Below, in pieces: positions 12,912 through 22,456 of a stretch of 64,000 nt of DNA. This DNA comes from Apricaphanius iberus. Lineage: Eukaryota > Chordata > Actinopteri > Cyprinodontiformes > Aphaniidae. The notes beneath the pieces were generated by a model. The model saw nothing but the letters and a program-made list of their open reading frames with translations, was not told where the DNA came from and searched no databases. How positions within the stretch are numbered: position 1 is the stretch's first letter; each line of letters begins with the position of its first letter. The stretch is from assembly GCA_028564705.1 (NCBI GenBank), contig JAPXFQ010000249.1, positions 1,860,001 through 1,924,000 of the forward strand, written 5' to 3'. Position numbers and translations under genes: made by a program.

Positions 12912-13484
12912 AGATGCTTGTGCCAAAACGCTCACGCATTTAAAGAGTTGTCGTTCACACATGACACGATGGATGGAGAAAGCAGAAAATTATTTTCAGT
13001 GTCAGTGTGGTATATTTTGAGTAGATGTAAAAATGGAATGCCATCTTACAATGTCATTTATTAACAAAATACTAATTTTGTCCCAAAAGAAATCACTGAA
13101 TACTAAAATCCATTTATAACCAGATCAATAATACTTATATAATAAGATTTATTTTATTAGCTTTGTCATAATTTTAAATAAATAAAAAAAAATATATTAT
13201 AACTTGAAGTGATGGTCAACTTCAAGAGATGCTGAGGTTCATCATCCTTGTTGTCAGAAAACTGTTCTAACATTAAAGTGGAAGATCATGCCAGATAATG
13301 ATACCAGAAATACCTGAAATGATTTAAGTTTTTTGTTTATAGTTTTCGTTTCTGTTTTTCATGTGCTAGGTGAAGATATACTTCTTCTGTCTTTTATGGT
13401 AATCAATAAATTAAATAATAATGTATCATTAAACAAACGTTTTGATCATGTACAAATAAAACAAGTCTTTGCTTAAGTACCTAC
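12912..13484. other. Cadm2 intron or flank, non-coding
   Basis: AT-rich sequence immediately downstream (in gene orientation) of the second Ig3 exon. The next cadm2 exon, which should begin by completing a phase-1 codon, was not recognised here. Confidence 0.5.
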
Positions 13485-13663
13485 CGTATACAAACAGAAT
13501 ATATTCAGCAAAGCTGGTCCCCACATGGTTGCTGGCCTCACAGCGATATGTGCCGTTGTCTGTTTTGTTTAGTGTTGTGATGGTTAGCTCTCTGCCCTCC
13601 ACAATCATTCGCTCAATGTCTGGCAGTTCTCCTCCATCTTTAGACCAGAGCACTGGTTCGGGT
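13485..13663 (-). CDS. cadm2: cadm2 exon: second half of Ig3
   Basis: The acceptor is TTTCCCAG before 13663 and the donor is GTAGGT from 13484. Read in phase 1, the 179 bp encode PEPVLWSKDGGELPD, then LNKTDNGTYRCEASN, ending in ILFVY. The YRC cysteine closes the Ig3 disulfide with the LEC cysteine of the preceding exon. The DNGTYRCEAS text is the conserved Ig3 F strand of CADM proteins, and the PEPVLW.KDGGELPD stretch is particular to CADM2. NKT and NGT are two overlapping-region sequons. The exon ends one base into a codon, so the next exon (stalk) should start with two bases completing it. A minus-strand frame runs on past both splice sites, but those extensions are intron. Very sure of the assignment. 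Confidence 0.96.
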
Positions 13664-14158
13664 CTGGGAAAGAAAATACATAAAAAAAAAAAAAAAATGG
13701 CAGATGCTATTTTTCCAAATGATTTTTTAAATAATACTATATATTTTGATCCTAGACCTTTTATTTTGTTGAGAAAAGAATCATGATGAAAAAGAGTGTA
13801 CGTGTTTGTGATTTGCAGCTCTGTGGTCAAGCAGTGAGATATGCTCCCTGACAGCTTATTTAGCACTTGTAAAACCAAAACCAGCCCTCGGCAGTCTTCA
13901 GGTAGTGTCAGAAATTCTACGACCCTGGTCTACCATTGACCAATGAAAATGCAACTTGCGAGTGAGAGTGATTCGTCGTACAGTTTGACCAACTGAAATT
14001 TTTGAGTGACACACTTCTAGAGCTCGATAGAGCTTCCACAATGGGGCGTGAAGCAGTCCTTTGATACAACCGAAACATGCTCAGTGTGAACCGGCTTAAA
14101 ATGCTGTTTTTAAAGGTCAGCAAATACAAAATGTGGTTTTAAATTAAGTCAAACTTAC

Positions 14159-14249
14159 ATTGGGTTGCCTATGGAGACACACTCCAGTTTGAAGTATTGT
14201 CCTTCCTGTGGAATTATCACTGAATGTGTGATTTCCAGTTGAGGAGCAT
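14159..14249 (-). CDS. cadm2: cadm2 exon: first half of Ig3
   Basis: The acceptor TTTTGCAG lies before 14249 and the donor is GTAAGT from 14158. The 91 bp encode APQLEITHSVIIPQEGQY, then FKLECVSIGNP. The first codon is split with the previous exon (T plus AT gives Tyr, forming LEVHY), and the last two bases join the next exon to give Ile. The LEC cysteine is the B-strand half of the Ig3 disulfide. It is too short and frame-shifted relative to its flanks to stand out as a long open frame, but splice sites, phase and the known position of the intron in CADM genes agree. The A-to-B strand segment is more divergent from mammalian CADM2 than the rest of Ig3. Confidence 0.95.
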
Positions 14250-14533
14250 CTGCAAAAATAAATAAATAATAAAATTAAATAAATCCAACACTGTAACGTG
14301 TGCAGGAGGCTTAAACCCCCTCCCACAAAAGTAGAAAGTTCTTTACCCTTTGGTTACCTTAGCTTTAGTTTGTATCTCTGTTGGAAGTAATCCCTTACCA
14401 AACTAATCCTACACTAATCCATAACAAATGCGAAGCTAAACAGGCAGACATAAAGGTAAGATCCATAATTCTTTTGTCTGTATTCTTTTTCAGTGCTTAC
14501 ATGTAATCCATCTTTATGAGTACTAATACTCAC

Positions 14534-14692
14534 AGTGGACCTCCAGGACCTCGGTTGTCATGAAGGGTTTGTACAGAGACACATGCTCCACACTGCAGGT
14601 GTAAGCAACGCCATCATCCCGTTTGTCCACTTGTAACAGGAGGCTACTCCTTACTGTGAAGGATTTCCCTGTAGCATTGACCTCTGTAGTGC
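14534..14692 (-). CDS. cadm2: cadm2 exon: second half of Ig2
   Basis: The acceptor TATTTTAG lies before 14692 (first exon base G) and the donor is GTGAGT from 14533. The 159 bp encode TTEVNATGKSFTVRSSLL, a DKRDDGVAYTCSVEH F-strand region, and end TTEVLEVH. The YTC cysteine closes the Ig2 disulfide. Compared with remembered mammalian CADM2 the loop between the RWF.NDKE strand and FTV is about three residues shorter and carries an NAT sequon, and the F strand reads YTCSVEH rather than VICRVDH. This looks like normal fish divergence but is the least conserved of the six exons. The exon is preceded in gene order by a 7 kb intron. Confidence 0.95.
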
Positions 14693-14997
14693 CTAAAATA
14701 AGGGAAAACGTGCAAATTAATGTGAACAATAATTATTGAGCTCAATTGTAGTTGTTGACATGTTTATAATAAAATACAAAGATTTGCAAAAGTTTTCTCC
14801 CTTTATGACCATAAAACCTCAATGTATTTCCTTGTTAGTGATAGACAAAGACAAAAAAAACATTGAATCCAATCGAATCCGAAAGCATCGATCCAAACTA
14901 TTTCATTGTTGTTTAGATTTTGGCTCTTTCTCCAGCAGGAAGTCGGACCCCCAATATGGCGTCTGCCAAAAAAACACTGAGAAGCATCCTGATTGTG

Positions 14998-15424
14998 CAG
15001 TATTTCTCAACCTTTTTTGGCTGAACACCCCCTAAGTCATGTTGAAATCCCTTATTACCCCCACAAGGTTTCATGCAGATGGATGAAAATACTTCTGATA
15101 CAAAGAAAACTACATTGCAAAAAACTGCATATATTCAATAGCCATAATTAAAGCTGATACACTGAATTTCTAAAAATCCCTACTCAACAAGATAAGTGGG
15201 ACATTTATTGTGTGGAATTGTGTATTTGTTGTTGAAGAAATAAACCTGTAGTTCAAGTTGTATTGATGACACTTATCTTTTGGAGTAGTAATTGTCCATT
15301 TTGAAGTCTTCCTCTTTCATAAGTGCCCACCATTAACAGGCAAACGCCCCCTCCAGCGGAACCAAATTTTTAGCGCCGCTTGACAGATTTGTCAATGTGA
15401 TTTGTCTATGTGTGGGAAACACTG
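14998..15424. mobile_element. hAT-like MITE
   Basis: The left end CAGTATTTCTCAACC and the reverse complement of the right end, CAGTGTTTCCCACAC, form the short imperfect TIRs typical of hAT (Charlie-type) non-autonomous elements, which often begin CAGTGTTTC. The text TTTTTTGGCTGAACACCCCC follows the left end as in such repeats. I see no matching 8-bp duplication. It lies in the 7 kb cadm2 intron. Confidence 0.65.
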
Positions 15425-15455
15425 TACATAATATATAAATTAATATACACATTTA

Positions 15456-15459
<4 letters not shown>

Positions 15460-15499
<40 letters not shown>
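15460..15499. repeat. (AT)n microsatellite
   Basis: An uninterrupted run of about 20 AT units between the hAT-like element and a LINE-like tail. Confidence 0.95.
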
Positions 15500-15503
<4 letters not shown>

Positions 15504-15534
15504 TGATGTAGGTTTTATTTTGGGTTTGGGAAGG

Positions 15535-15625
15535 GGGGGTTGTGGGGCACTTTAATCTGTAAAGCACTTTGAGAAACTGTGGTTCAAAAAGCACTTTATA
15601 AATAAAGATAGATTTGATTTTGATT
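15535..15625 (+). repeat. LINE-type 3' tail
   Basis: CTGTAAAGCACTTTGAGAAAC followed by AAGCACTTTATAAATAAAGA and a short (TTTGAT)n tail is the 3' end common to many teleost LINEs and the SINEs that copy their tails. Confidence 0.6.
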
Positions 15626-16194
15626 TGATATATGCATAGCATATATTAATCAGTTCTGATTGTGACCACATTTATTAACGGATAGAGCACATAGATCTGA
15701 TTGTGGCTGCATTTCCATACATTTGGAAGCTTATGAACGCAGCATGGTGAGCAGTAAAAATACAGTCCCGCTACTCATCTGTAAGAAGGCAAGGAAAAGG
15801 AAAGTTCGTTTCTCCTTTACTATTCCTTATCATTTCTATCCTTTTTTTGTCCTCAGCCTCCTGCTCTTCTTCTCTGATTAGGCCAAGTCCTGTACTGGCT
15901 TTCACTGGATTTCAGCTGAAAATCTGGCCCAAATGCTAAATCAAAAGAATCACCAAACCCAGTCTGAAGAATATGCCAATAAATAGAGAATGAGCACAAT
16001 TTCTGGTGAGACTCTTCAGCAGAGTGGAGCTTGGGTGTTTTACTCCTGGCTGTGCTGTGTTCATGGGCCTGTGAATACATTGTAATGCGGCCGTCATCAG
16101 AGTCACGCACTTTCTTGATTGATAAATGCATTGTTGCAATTACTTCATACACTCCTCAGGGTTTTTAGCAGGACTGTGAAGCCACATTCAAACC
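15626..16194. other. Non-coding intron sequence
   Basis: Somewhat GC-richer than its surroundings near 15840-16150. Overlapping minus-strand frames of 99 and 67 codons carry no motif. No gene recognised. Confidence 0.4.
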
Positions 16195-16355
16195 CACTCT
16201 CAAGTTTGTACTTAAACAGATTTTGATCCAGAATTGCCTGGTATGTAGCATCCTTTATTTCCCAATGAACCCCAACCAACTTCCCTGTCCTTGCGGAAAA
16301 AAGACACCCCTACAACATGATACACCGAACACCATATTTCAAGGTGAAAGTGGAA
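16195..16355 (-). mobile_element. Tc1/mariner fragment
   Basis: CCAGAATTGCCTGGTATGTA, CCAACCAACTTCCCTGTCC and CCCTACAACATGATAC follow, on the minus strand, the middle of a teleost Tc1 family whose plus-strand relatives occur at 18785 and 46060. It is short and non-coding. Confidence 0.7.
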
Positions 16356-18544
16356 TGCTACTTAACGTTAGTTTTACAGATACCAGTTAGCAACTGACCA
16401 ACGCAACTTTAACCACGTTTTCTGTGTCAACTACATCTGTATACTCTTCTAATTAAATGAAAGCAAATTTGTGTTTCTAATATGACAAAAGTGAGGAAAT
16501 AGCAGGCAACTAAAACTTTATGAAACCTTGTGAACTAAAGGAAAATATTAAATTGTGTTTGAAAACTGTCAGTTTCAGAAAAGAGCACGGCAGTGTTATT
16601 TTCCTCTGTATTTCCTTTGAGGGAGAGTATCTTTGGCCTTTGAAAGCTGAGGCAAGGAAGAGAGAGTCGGAAAGAGAGAGCAATGTGAGCGTTGACTCGG
16701 TTGGTTGAGCGTGTTTGCTCCTCTAGGACTATCTCTCAAACATCCCACTCAAACAAAAACACACACTTCACCAGAAGACTCGGGGGGGTTAAACAGTTTT
16801 ACATGCTGGTTTTGGTTGAATATTTATTCTTCGATTTATGCATTTATGCATCTAAGGGATCGAACACTAATGTAGATTTCAGAAACTCCATCCAGAACTC
16901 ATTCTGGTGCTGCTACAGTCACTGAAAAACAAGCAAAAAAAAAATAATCACCAACAGTGGTGGTAAGTCTTAGGGGTGTACATATCATATGAAATTCCTC
17001 AGTTTATGAAGCACTAAAACAATTTTTTTAATAAAACAGACGTTAACAATGCCCCTATGATTTTGACTAATCTACTTCAGGTTGCAATTTCACTCATTTA
17101 TTTAAATTTGGCTATGTGAAGTTTAATGCTATATTGCAGCATTGCAGACTTTATGTACCACAGCCAGTTGAATGTCAAAATCTTAATTTCATTTAAAATG
17201 TCAAAATCTGTTTAAGAAAACCAGTTAAATGGAAAATGTGCAGTTTTGTTGCCATATACTGAAATACTAAATACCCTATTAAATAATAAACACCCTTCAG
17301 TCATAGATTTATAAATGTGTTAAAAATATAACCATTACAAATAATTTTCCTTTTTTCCATTTGGAAAATTCTTTCAATTAATACATTAATTTCAGTAAAT
17401 AAGAACATGTAAAGTAATTTTATTTGTTCGACCGACAAAAAGCATTGCTTAGTTGTGATATGAAAATAAATAATTTATGAAAATAAAATGACAATAAATT
17501 ACTCCAAAAAAAGAACCTGTAAAGGCAAGCAAACATAAAATGAATAGCATCAGTACAGTACCATTAATGTAAAATGCCTTTTTTAATTTAAAAAACCCCA
17601 GCAAAATGAAAAGACTTGCACCTAAAAGTTGAATAAACAGAATTTTGCCTATCAGTACAGAGATGGTGAAGATTTCTCTGCGGCATAAAACCCAAATCTC
17701 AGCAGTGTAAACTTTCATTTTGTCAAGCTGCCTGCAGCATTGGAGCTGCAACAGAGAAGCTGTCACCCTGTTTTAAGGTAGCTGCTGGCATTGCTAGACA
17801 GCATGTTGTGCCAGCTTTCCACAAGAAACAGGAATGCGCCCAGGTGCATCTGCTTTCAACCACTGCCCAAGAGGCCAGAGGATCTAAATTCAGGCAATTT
17901 TAAACATGCCCATAATCACAGCTTCGGCATCAGTATCTCATTGGTATTGTTTGATTGACTTAAAAGGTGCCCAAAATCTTATCACACTCAAATTAAATGT
18001 GGAAGGTCTTGTTATTCAATAATTAATCCGCTTTTTTCTTCCAAGATTAATTATAGTTAAATATTATTTAGGTCAACGTGACTTCCATAAGAAGTAAATC
18101 TATACATTTTAATTGCTGCTGGCAACAGTATGCTGTAGCTTTTTAGGTATTTTTTCTATTTTTTCCTATTTAGTCAATTTCTAACTTATTTTTCACCACT
18201 TTCTGTAATGTACAGGGACCCTTTCAGGAATAATACAAATTTTCACTCTGCATTCAGTGCAACCACTGATGTCACAATTCACCTGAGAACTGAATACAGT
18301 CCACCTGTCTGTATTCTATTATATGGTTTATATAGCTGTGCTTGAATGCCTCAGATGTTTGTTAGAAAACAACAGTGAACAAGACAAAGGAAGACAGTTG
18401 ACAGCTCAAGCATTAGGTTATGTAGAAATGTATAATAAGATTAGGAAATAAAATATTGTCCCACACTTGAACATATCACAAAACACATTTATAATTATTT
18501 TTGCAAAAATGGAATGAACCTAAAAAGAGCCAACTTCTTTCCAG
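16356..18544. other. Non-coding intron sequence
   Basis: AT-rich. A hydrophobic minus-strand open frame of 105 codons at 17449-17766 has no recognisable family and looks incidental. No exon or RNA gene recognised. Confidence 0.45.
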
Positions 18545-18725
18545 TCATGTAGAGCACTCAAAGTACTTTTGGATAGCAAGTCTTGTCCCCCTTGTCTATA
18601 CAACCTTGACAAGTCATACACATTTAAGGCAGCTTAGGGTGCGCTATCTTGCCCTAGAACACTGACACATGGCAGGGAGGAATCCAGTATTGAACCTGCA
18701 ACCTTCAGATTTTACTGTTTTTGCT
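18545..18725. repeat. LINE-associated dispersed repeat
   Basis: The order of motifs (AGAGCACTCAAAGTACTTTT, GGCAGCTTAGGGTGCGCTAT, TTGCCCTAGAACACTGACAC, GGAGGAATCCAGTATTGAAC) matches a widespread teleost repeat normally reading AGCGCTTTACA...CTTGCCCAAGGACAC...GGAGGAATC.GGAATCGAACC. It is degenerate. Confidence 0.65.
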
Positions 18726-18784
18726 GCAACTAAACTACTTTTTCATCTGGAGAAAGAATGAAGTCGAATAAAGAAAAATCTATT

Positions 18785-19060
18785 TCAAAGACTTGAGACT
18801 GGGGTAAACATTTCATCAGTAGAACATTTCTAATCGTAAAGTTGGAATGGTTTAGCAAAAACAAAACAAAAAAGATTTTCATATTCTAGAATATCAAAGC
18901 ATCGTCCTAAATCAGATGAAGAATCTGTGGCAAGATTTGAAAATGAAGGTTCAGTGAAAATGCTCCAACCAGTATTGCTGAGCTTTACGCAAAAGTGTGC
19001 AAAACTGATTGAGACAAAACATTTGAAGCAGCAAATGCAGCAAAACAGAAAATGGAGATT
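18785..19060 (+). mobile_element. Tc1/mariner C-terminal remnant
   Basis: AGACTTGAGACTGGGG at the start, AATGGTTTAGC near 18846 and GAATCTGTGGCAAGATTTGA at 18922 correspond to the C-terminal half of a known teleost Tc1 transposase, but a deletion or substitution has removed the second catalytic region. The short frame that remains (18927 onward) is not a gene. Confidence 0.75.
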
Positions 19061-21691
19061 GGTGGGATTTTTTGGACGGAAGTCACACTTTCCAGATGTT
19101 GTTATATGTTTGAAAACCATTATTTTTTCTCCCTTCTACTTCCCAATTATGCAGTAGTATGAGTTAATTAATTTTATAAAATCCAAATAAGTACTCCAAA
19201 ATTATAATTATTGGCCTTGTGCACCACACTGTATTATATTTTACTCTTTCTCTGCTTTTCTCTCAAAAATGAAGTTGAACTAATCAAAGTTGAATTTGAT
19301 CCAAAAATTTGGATAACATGTTTTTTTTGTCATTATCTGAAGTCAAATGTCTAAATAACTTTCTTTGCCTTGAATAGATCATTGGAATTCATCTTTGTGT
19401 CACAAAGAAGAGACAACTTTTTGTATGCAAAAGGAGTGATGGTGGGTGGATTTTTAATAAGGAGATTACAATTTGAAGCCGAGCTGTCGTTCAGTGGCAC
19501 AATAAATTTGTATTGCAATGCACCCTGTAAAAACATTACTTGACTCTGGATGACAGTTGCACTTTGAGGTTTATAAGGCTGTGTGCTTCTAATATACATT
19601 TTTGAAAAACAAATCAGCAGAGCATGAAATAAATATGACATCTTTTTGCTATTACACCTGCAGTCGTCTCGGAGCTTTACAGGCACCCGTAAGGATACAT
19701 TTGATTGACAGCAGACACTGGGAGCAATGATCTTCCACAGACGAACCAGTGGCAAAACATGCTGCTCCTAGCATATATACACACCAAAGAAAGCTTTAAA
19801 GCAGTGTCTACAAAAGATTTAGATCCTGGAGCACTGATTGACATTCTCCATCGTTGACACTTTGACATGGAAATTAGGTTTTTAAGTCAAGACCTCCAGT
19901 CTCTGCAATGTTCTCTATCACTCTTTGTGAGGTGCACACAGGTCTATTTGCCCCAGCAGCATAAAACCTTGTGCATCCAAGTAAAACTAATAAAACATCT
20001 GTACACAACACACCAGTCTGATGCAGAGTTGTGACGCCTGATTATTTTTAGATATGGTGTTTACTTATCAGCAGACGTACATACCATTTCATACTTTGTA
20101 TGTGCAGTAAATTATGTTAAAAAATATCCCTATATATTAGTATAGATTTCTGAAGGCTAAAGGATTTATCTTAAAGTGCATTTTATAGCTTGAAAGTACA
20201 AAAGAGATCATCTCAGTGCCTCTTGAGATGGACAGCATGTCTGGTGTTGATGCTGTGTGCCAGTTCTCCACTGGCCTTTCAGGAAGCTACGTGCATGTCA
20301 TTCCAACAGGAAAACTTCATATCCCAGCTCTTTTCCCATCAATCATCATGCCATGTTGGCCAGACACAGACAGAACCACCAAGAAAAAAGCTCTCTGGTG
20401 CAAATCTTCAATAAAGAGAAACTGTCACAAAGAGCCTCCACAGAACGCTTCATTGTATCAAAGATATCTGTCCTGCATCCCCTCCGTCATTAAGCTAGGG
20501 ACCAACTTGAATCTTTTAGTATTGAATTTGCTAATATGTTTTCCTTCTGCCATTTTTTACTACAAAAAAGTCATTTTCTTGTTCCCATGTTTACAAACCT
20601 TTGCAGTTTAAGCAATTAACACTATTATAACTGTGCTACCCATCTGATACTACACCACCATTTTGGTGTGGATAATACATTTCTAGAAGGCTTGCTAATC
20701 ATTTCAGTCCTTCGCCCTTTTACATCTCTTTAATAAGAATGATTTTAGGGGTGGGCATTAAATGGAGCTGTTTGCCACAGCACATTTTGCACTGACTTTG
20801 CCACACAGGGAATATATTTCATACAGGTTTTGTCAACCAACAACTTGAACTTATTGTTAATATTTGATTCATAGTCTGATGTAAGGAAATGGGTTTATAA
20901 GACTCAAATACATAACATGTACCTGGAAGAAATTACCCAGAGTTAATGAATCATAATCTGTTATCTTTCAAATGTCAATGGGCCTGAAATTGAAACAGTT
21001 TGAAATTAAATTAAATTGTGCATATGATTTAAGCAGTTTCACAATTAAAGCCACAATTCATAAAATACTTGCTTACAAAGGAAAATGAACTAATATGCAA
21101 CAGTTCGATGAAGCAGTATAAAATGGTCTGGAGACAGATGAATTGTTTCAGAATAGTATATGATGCCATGATTATTAGGAACTTCTTAGAAATAATTACA
21201 AAAAAAGCTCTAGATCAAATCCTTTTATTATTCATCACTGACATAAAGAAGGTATTTAAACCAGGAAGCTTATACGTAGCATTCATACTGGTTAATCAAT
21301 CTTTTGTAAATTGCATGTGAAGATTTTGCGGGGAGGTCACCAAAACTTCTCAAGGGCCATCTTCCTCCTAAATCAGCCCATAGCCAGTGCAAAAGTAATT
21401 TACTCCGTCCAATATCTATAACACACAACATCTGATAACTTTCATTTTAAAAGACAGTACAGACAAAACAGGGCAACATCATAAGCTTTAAAATCTCCCA
21501 TACATGGCCAGTCCCGTGACATCTGTCAGCTTACAAGGACAGCAGCAATGCCCAGACCAGTGTAAAAGAGCAAGAATATGAGCACAAAGGAATTGCAGCA
21601 GCTGAATGACTTGACAGTATGAATGTGTCCTCAAGAGGGCAGGTTGTAAGAGAGGATACAGTCCTCTGTTAAATCCATAACACAGGCTTAC
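19061..21691. other. Intron sequence with two unrecognised open frames
   Basis: Two frames are longer than usual for this AT content: 134 codons on the minus strand at 19351-19755 and 131 codons on the plus strand at 20216-20611. Neither shows a domain, signal peptide or splice context I can recognise, and the plus-strand one overlaps other frames at 20190 and 20257. I do not call either a gene. Confidence 0.4.
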
Positions 21692-21829
21692 CTTGGACCT
21701 CTTTGTCATTTCGGAACCACCGAATGCTGGCAGCAGGTTTGCTGCCTGATGTGATGCATGTCAGGGTGATTTCGTCACCCTCCATGGCTGGCTTGGTAAA
21801 TCCTGTGATTTCTGGCCGACTTGGCACTC
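21692..21829 (-). CDS. cadm2: cadm2 exon: first half of Ig2
   Basis: The acceptor ACCACAG lies before 21829 and the donor is GTAAGC from 21691. The 138 bp encode VPSRPEITGFTKPAMEGD, then LTCITSGSKPAASIRWF and NDKEVQ. The Gly that starts the domain linker is split with the previous exon (G plus GA), giving VLGVPSRP. The LTC cysteine is the B-strand half of the Ig2 disulfide, and SGSKPAA.IRWF.NDKE is strongly conserved in CADM2. The final base joins GC of the next exon to give Gly. Only 474 bp of intron separate it from the Ig1 exon at 22304. Confidence 0.97.
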
Positions 21830-21984
21830 CTGTGGTGCACCAGAGCATAAACATGATTAACATTCTGAATACATGTGGTGCATTAATTTGCTAATTGCTA
21901 GTCATTCAAGTTTAGTAATCCCTATCTCCCTTTGATAATGTTATATGCACCAATTTCCAGGATTATTTTACAACTGGTGCATAC

Positions 21985-22155
21985 TTTTGCTTTCATTTAT
22001 TAGATTGTTGTAATAGTCTATACTATACGTCTTTATCAGCTGCAGTGAATCCAAAATGCTGCTGCCACAGTCTTAACCAATGGCAAGGAAGTAAACCACA
22101 TTACACAAGACCTTAAAACGTCTCACTTGCTTCCTGCCTAAAGAATAGGATTTAA
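21985..22155 (+). repeat. L2-like LINE reverse-transcriptase scrap
   Basis: TTAGATTGTTGTAATAGTCT encodes the LDYCNSL signature found near the C-terminus of L2/CR1-type reverse transcriptases. AAAATGCTGCTGCCACAGTC and CGTCTCACTTGCTTCCTGCC then follow the usual QNAAAR...HWLPV region. It is interrupted by stops and lies in the short intron between the Ig1 and Ig2 exons. Confidence 0.75.
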
Positions 22156-22303
22156 TGTCTTGGTGGTATTTTTTGATTTTAAGTTATATTACAGTATATT
22201 ATATTAATACATACACCATAATTATCCCATAATATAAAGTGCATTTATAAAATCTAGTGTAAGGCAAAGGCTTGTGGACAGCACTTTAAAAGGTTATGCT
22301 CAC

Positions 22304-22456
22304 CTAAGACCGTGAGGAAGGCCTTGGTTGTCTTAACAGGCATGGTGAAGAGTGAGCATGTATACTGGCCCTCGTCTGACAGACTGACGTCATTGATTCT
22401 GATGGTGAGTTCCTGTGACGTGGCTCGAACAAGCTCAATTCTGTGATCCCTCAGAG
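22304..22456 (-). CDS. cadm2: cadm2 exon: second half of Ig1
   Basis: The acceptor TTCTTTCAG lies before 22456 and the donor is GTGAGC from 22303. The 153 bp encode LRDHRIELVRATSQELTI, then NDVSLSDEGQYTCSLFTM and PVKTTKAFLTVL. The Ala before LRD is split with the upstream exon (G plus CT). The YTC cysteine closes the Ig1 disulfide. VSLSDEGQYTCSLFTMPVK is essentially the CADM2 sequence; CADM3 reads DEGEYTCSIFTMPVR and CADM1 differs more, so paralogue identity rests largely on this exon. The distal face of Ig1 takes part in trans adhesion in this family. Confidence 0.97.

Noticed and set aside
13429..13878. 149-codon minus-strand frame taken as one protein
   Set aside because: Only 13485-13663 is exon; the rest is intron read-through on both sides of canonical splice sites.
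17449..17766. Hydrophobic 105-codon minus-strand frame resembling a membrane protein
   Set aside because: AT-rich DNA readily encodes Phe/Leu/Ile-rich frames; no family resemblance.
19351..19755. 134-codon open frame on the minus strand
   Set aside because: No recognisable motif, atypical composition for a protein and no supporting splice sites seen.
20216..20611. 131-codon open frame on the plus strand (contains GSYVHVIPTGKLHIP)
   Set aside because: Overlapped by two other plus-strand frames, no recognised family and no promoter or splice evidence; possibly a decayed retrocopy but unsupported.
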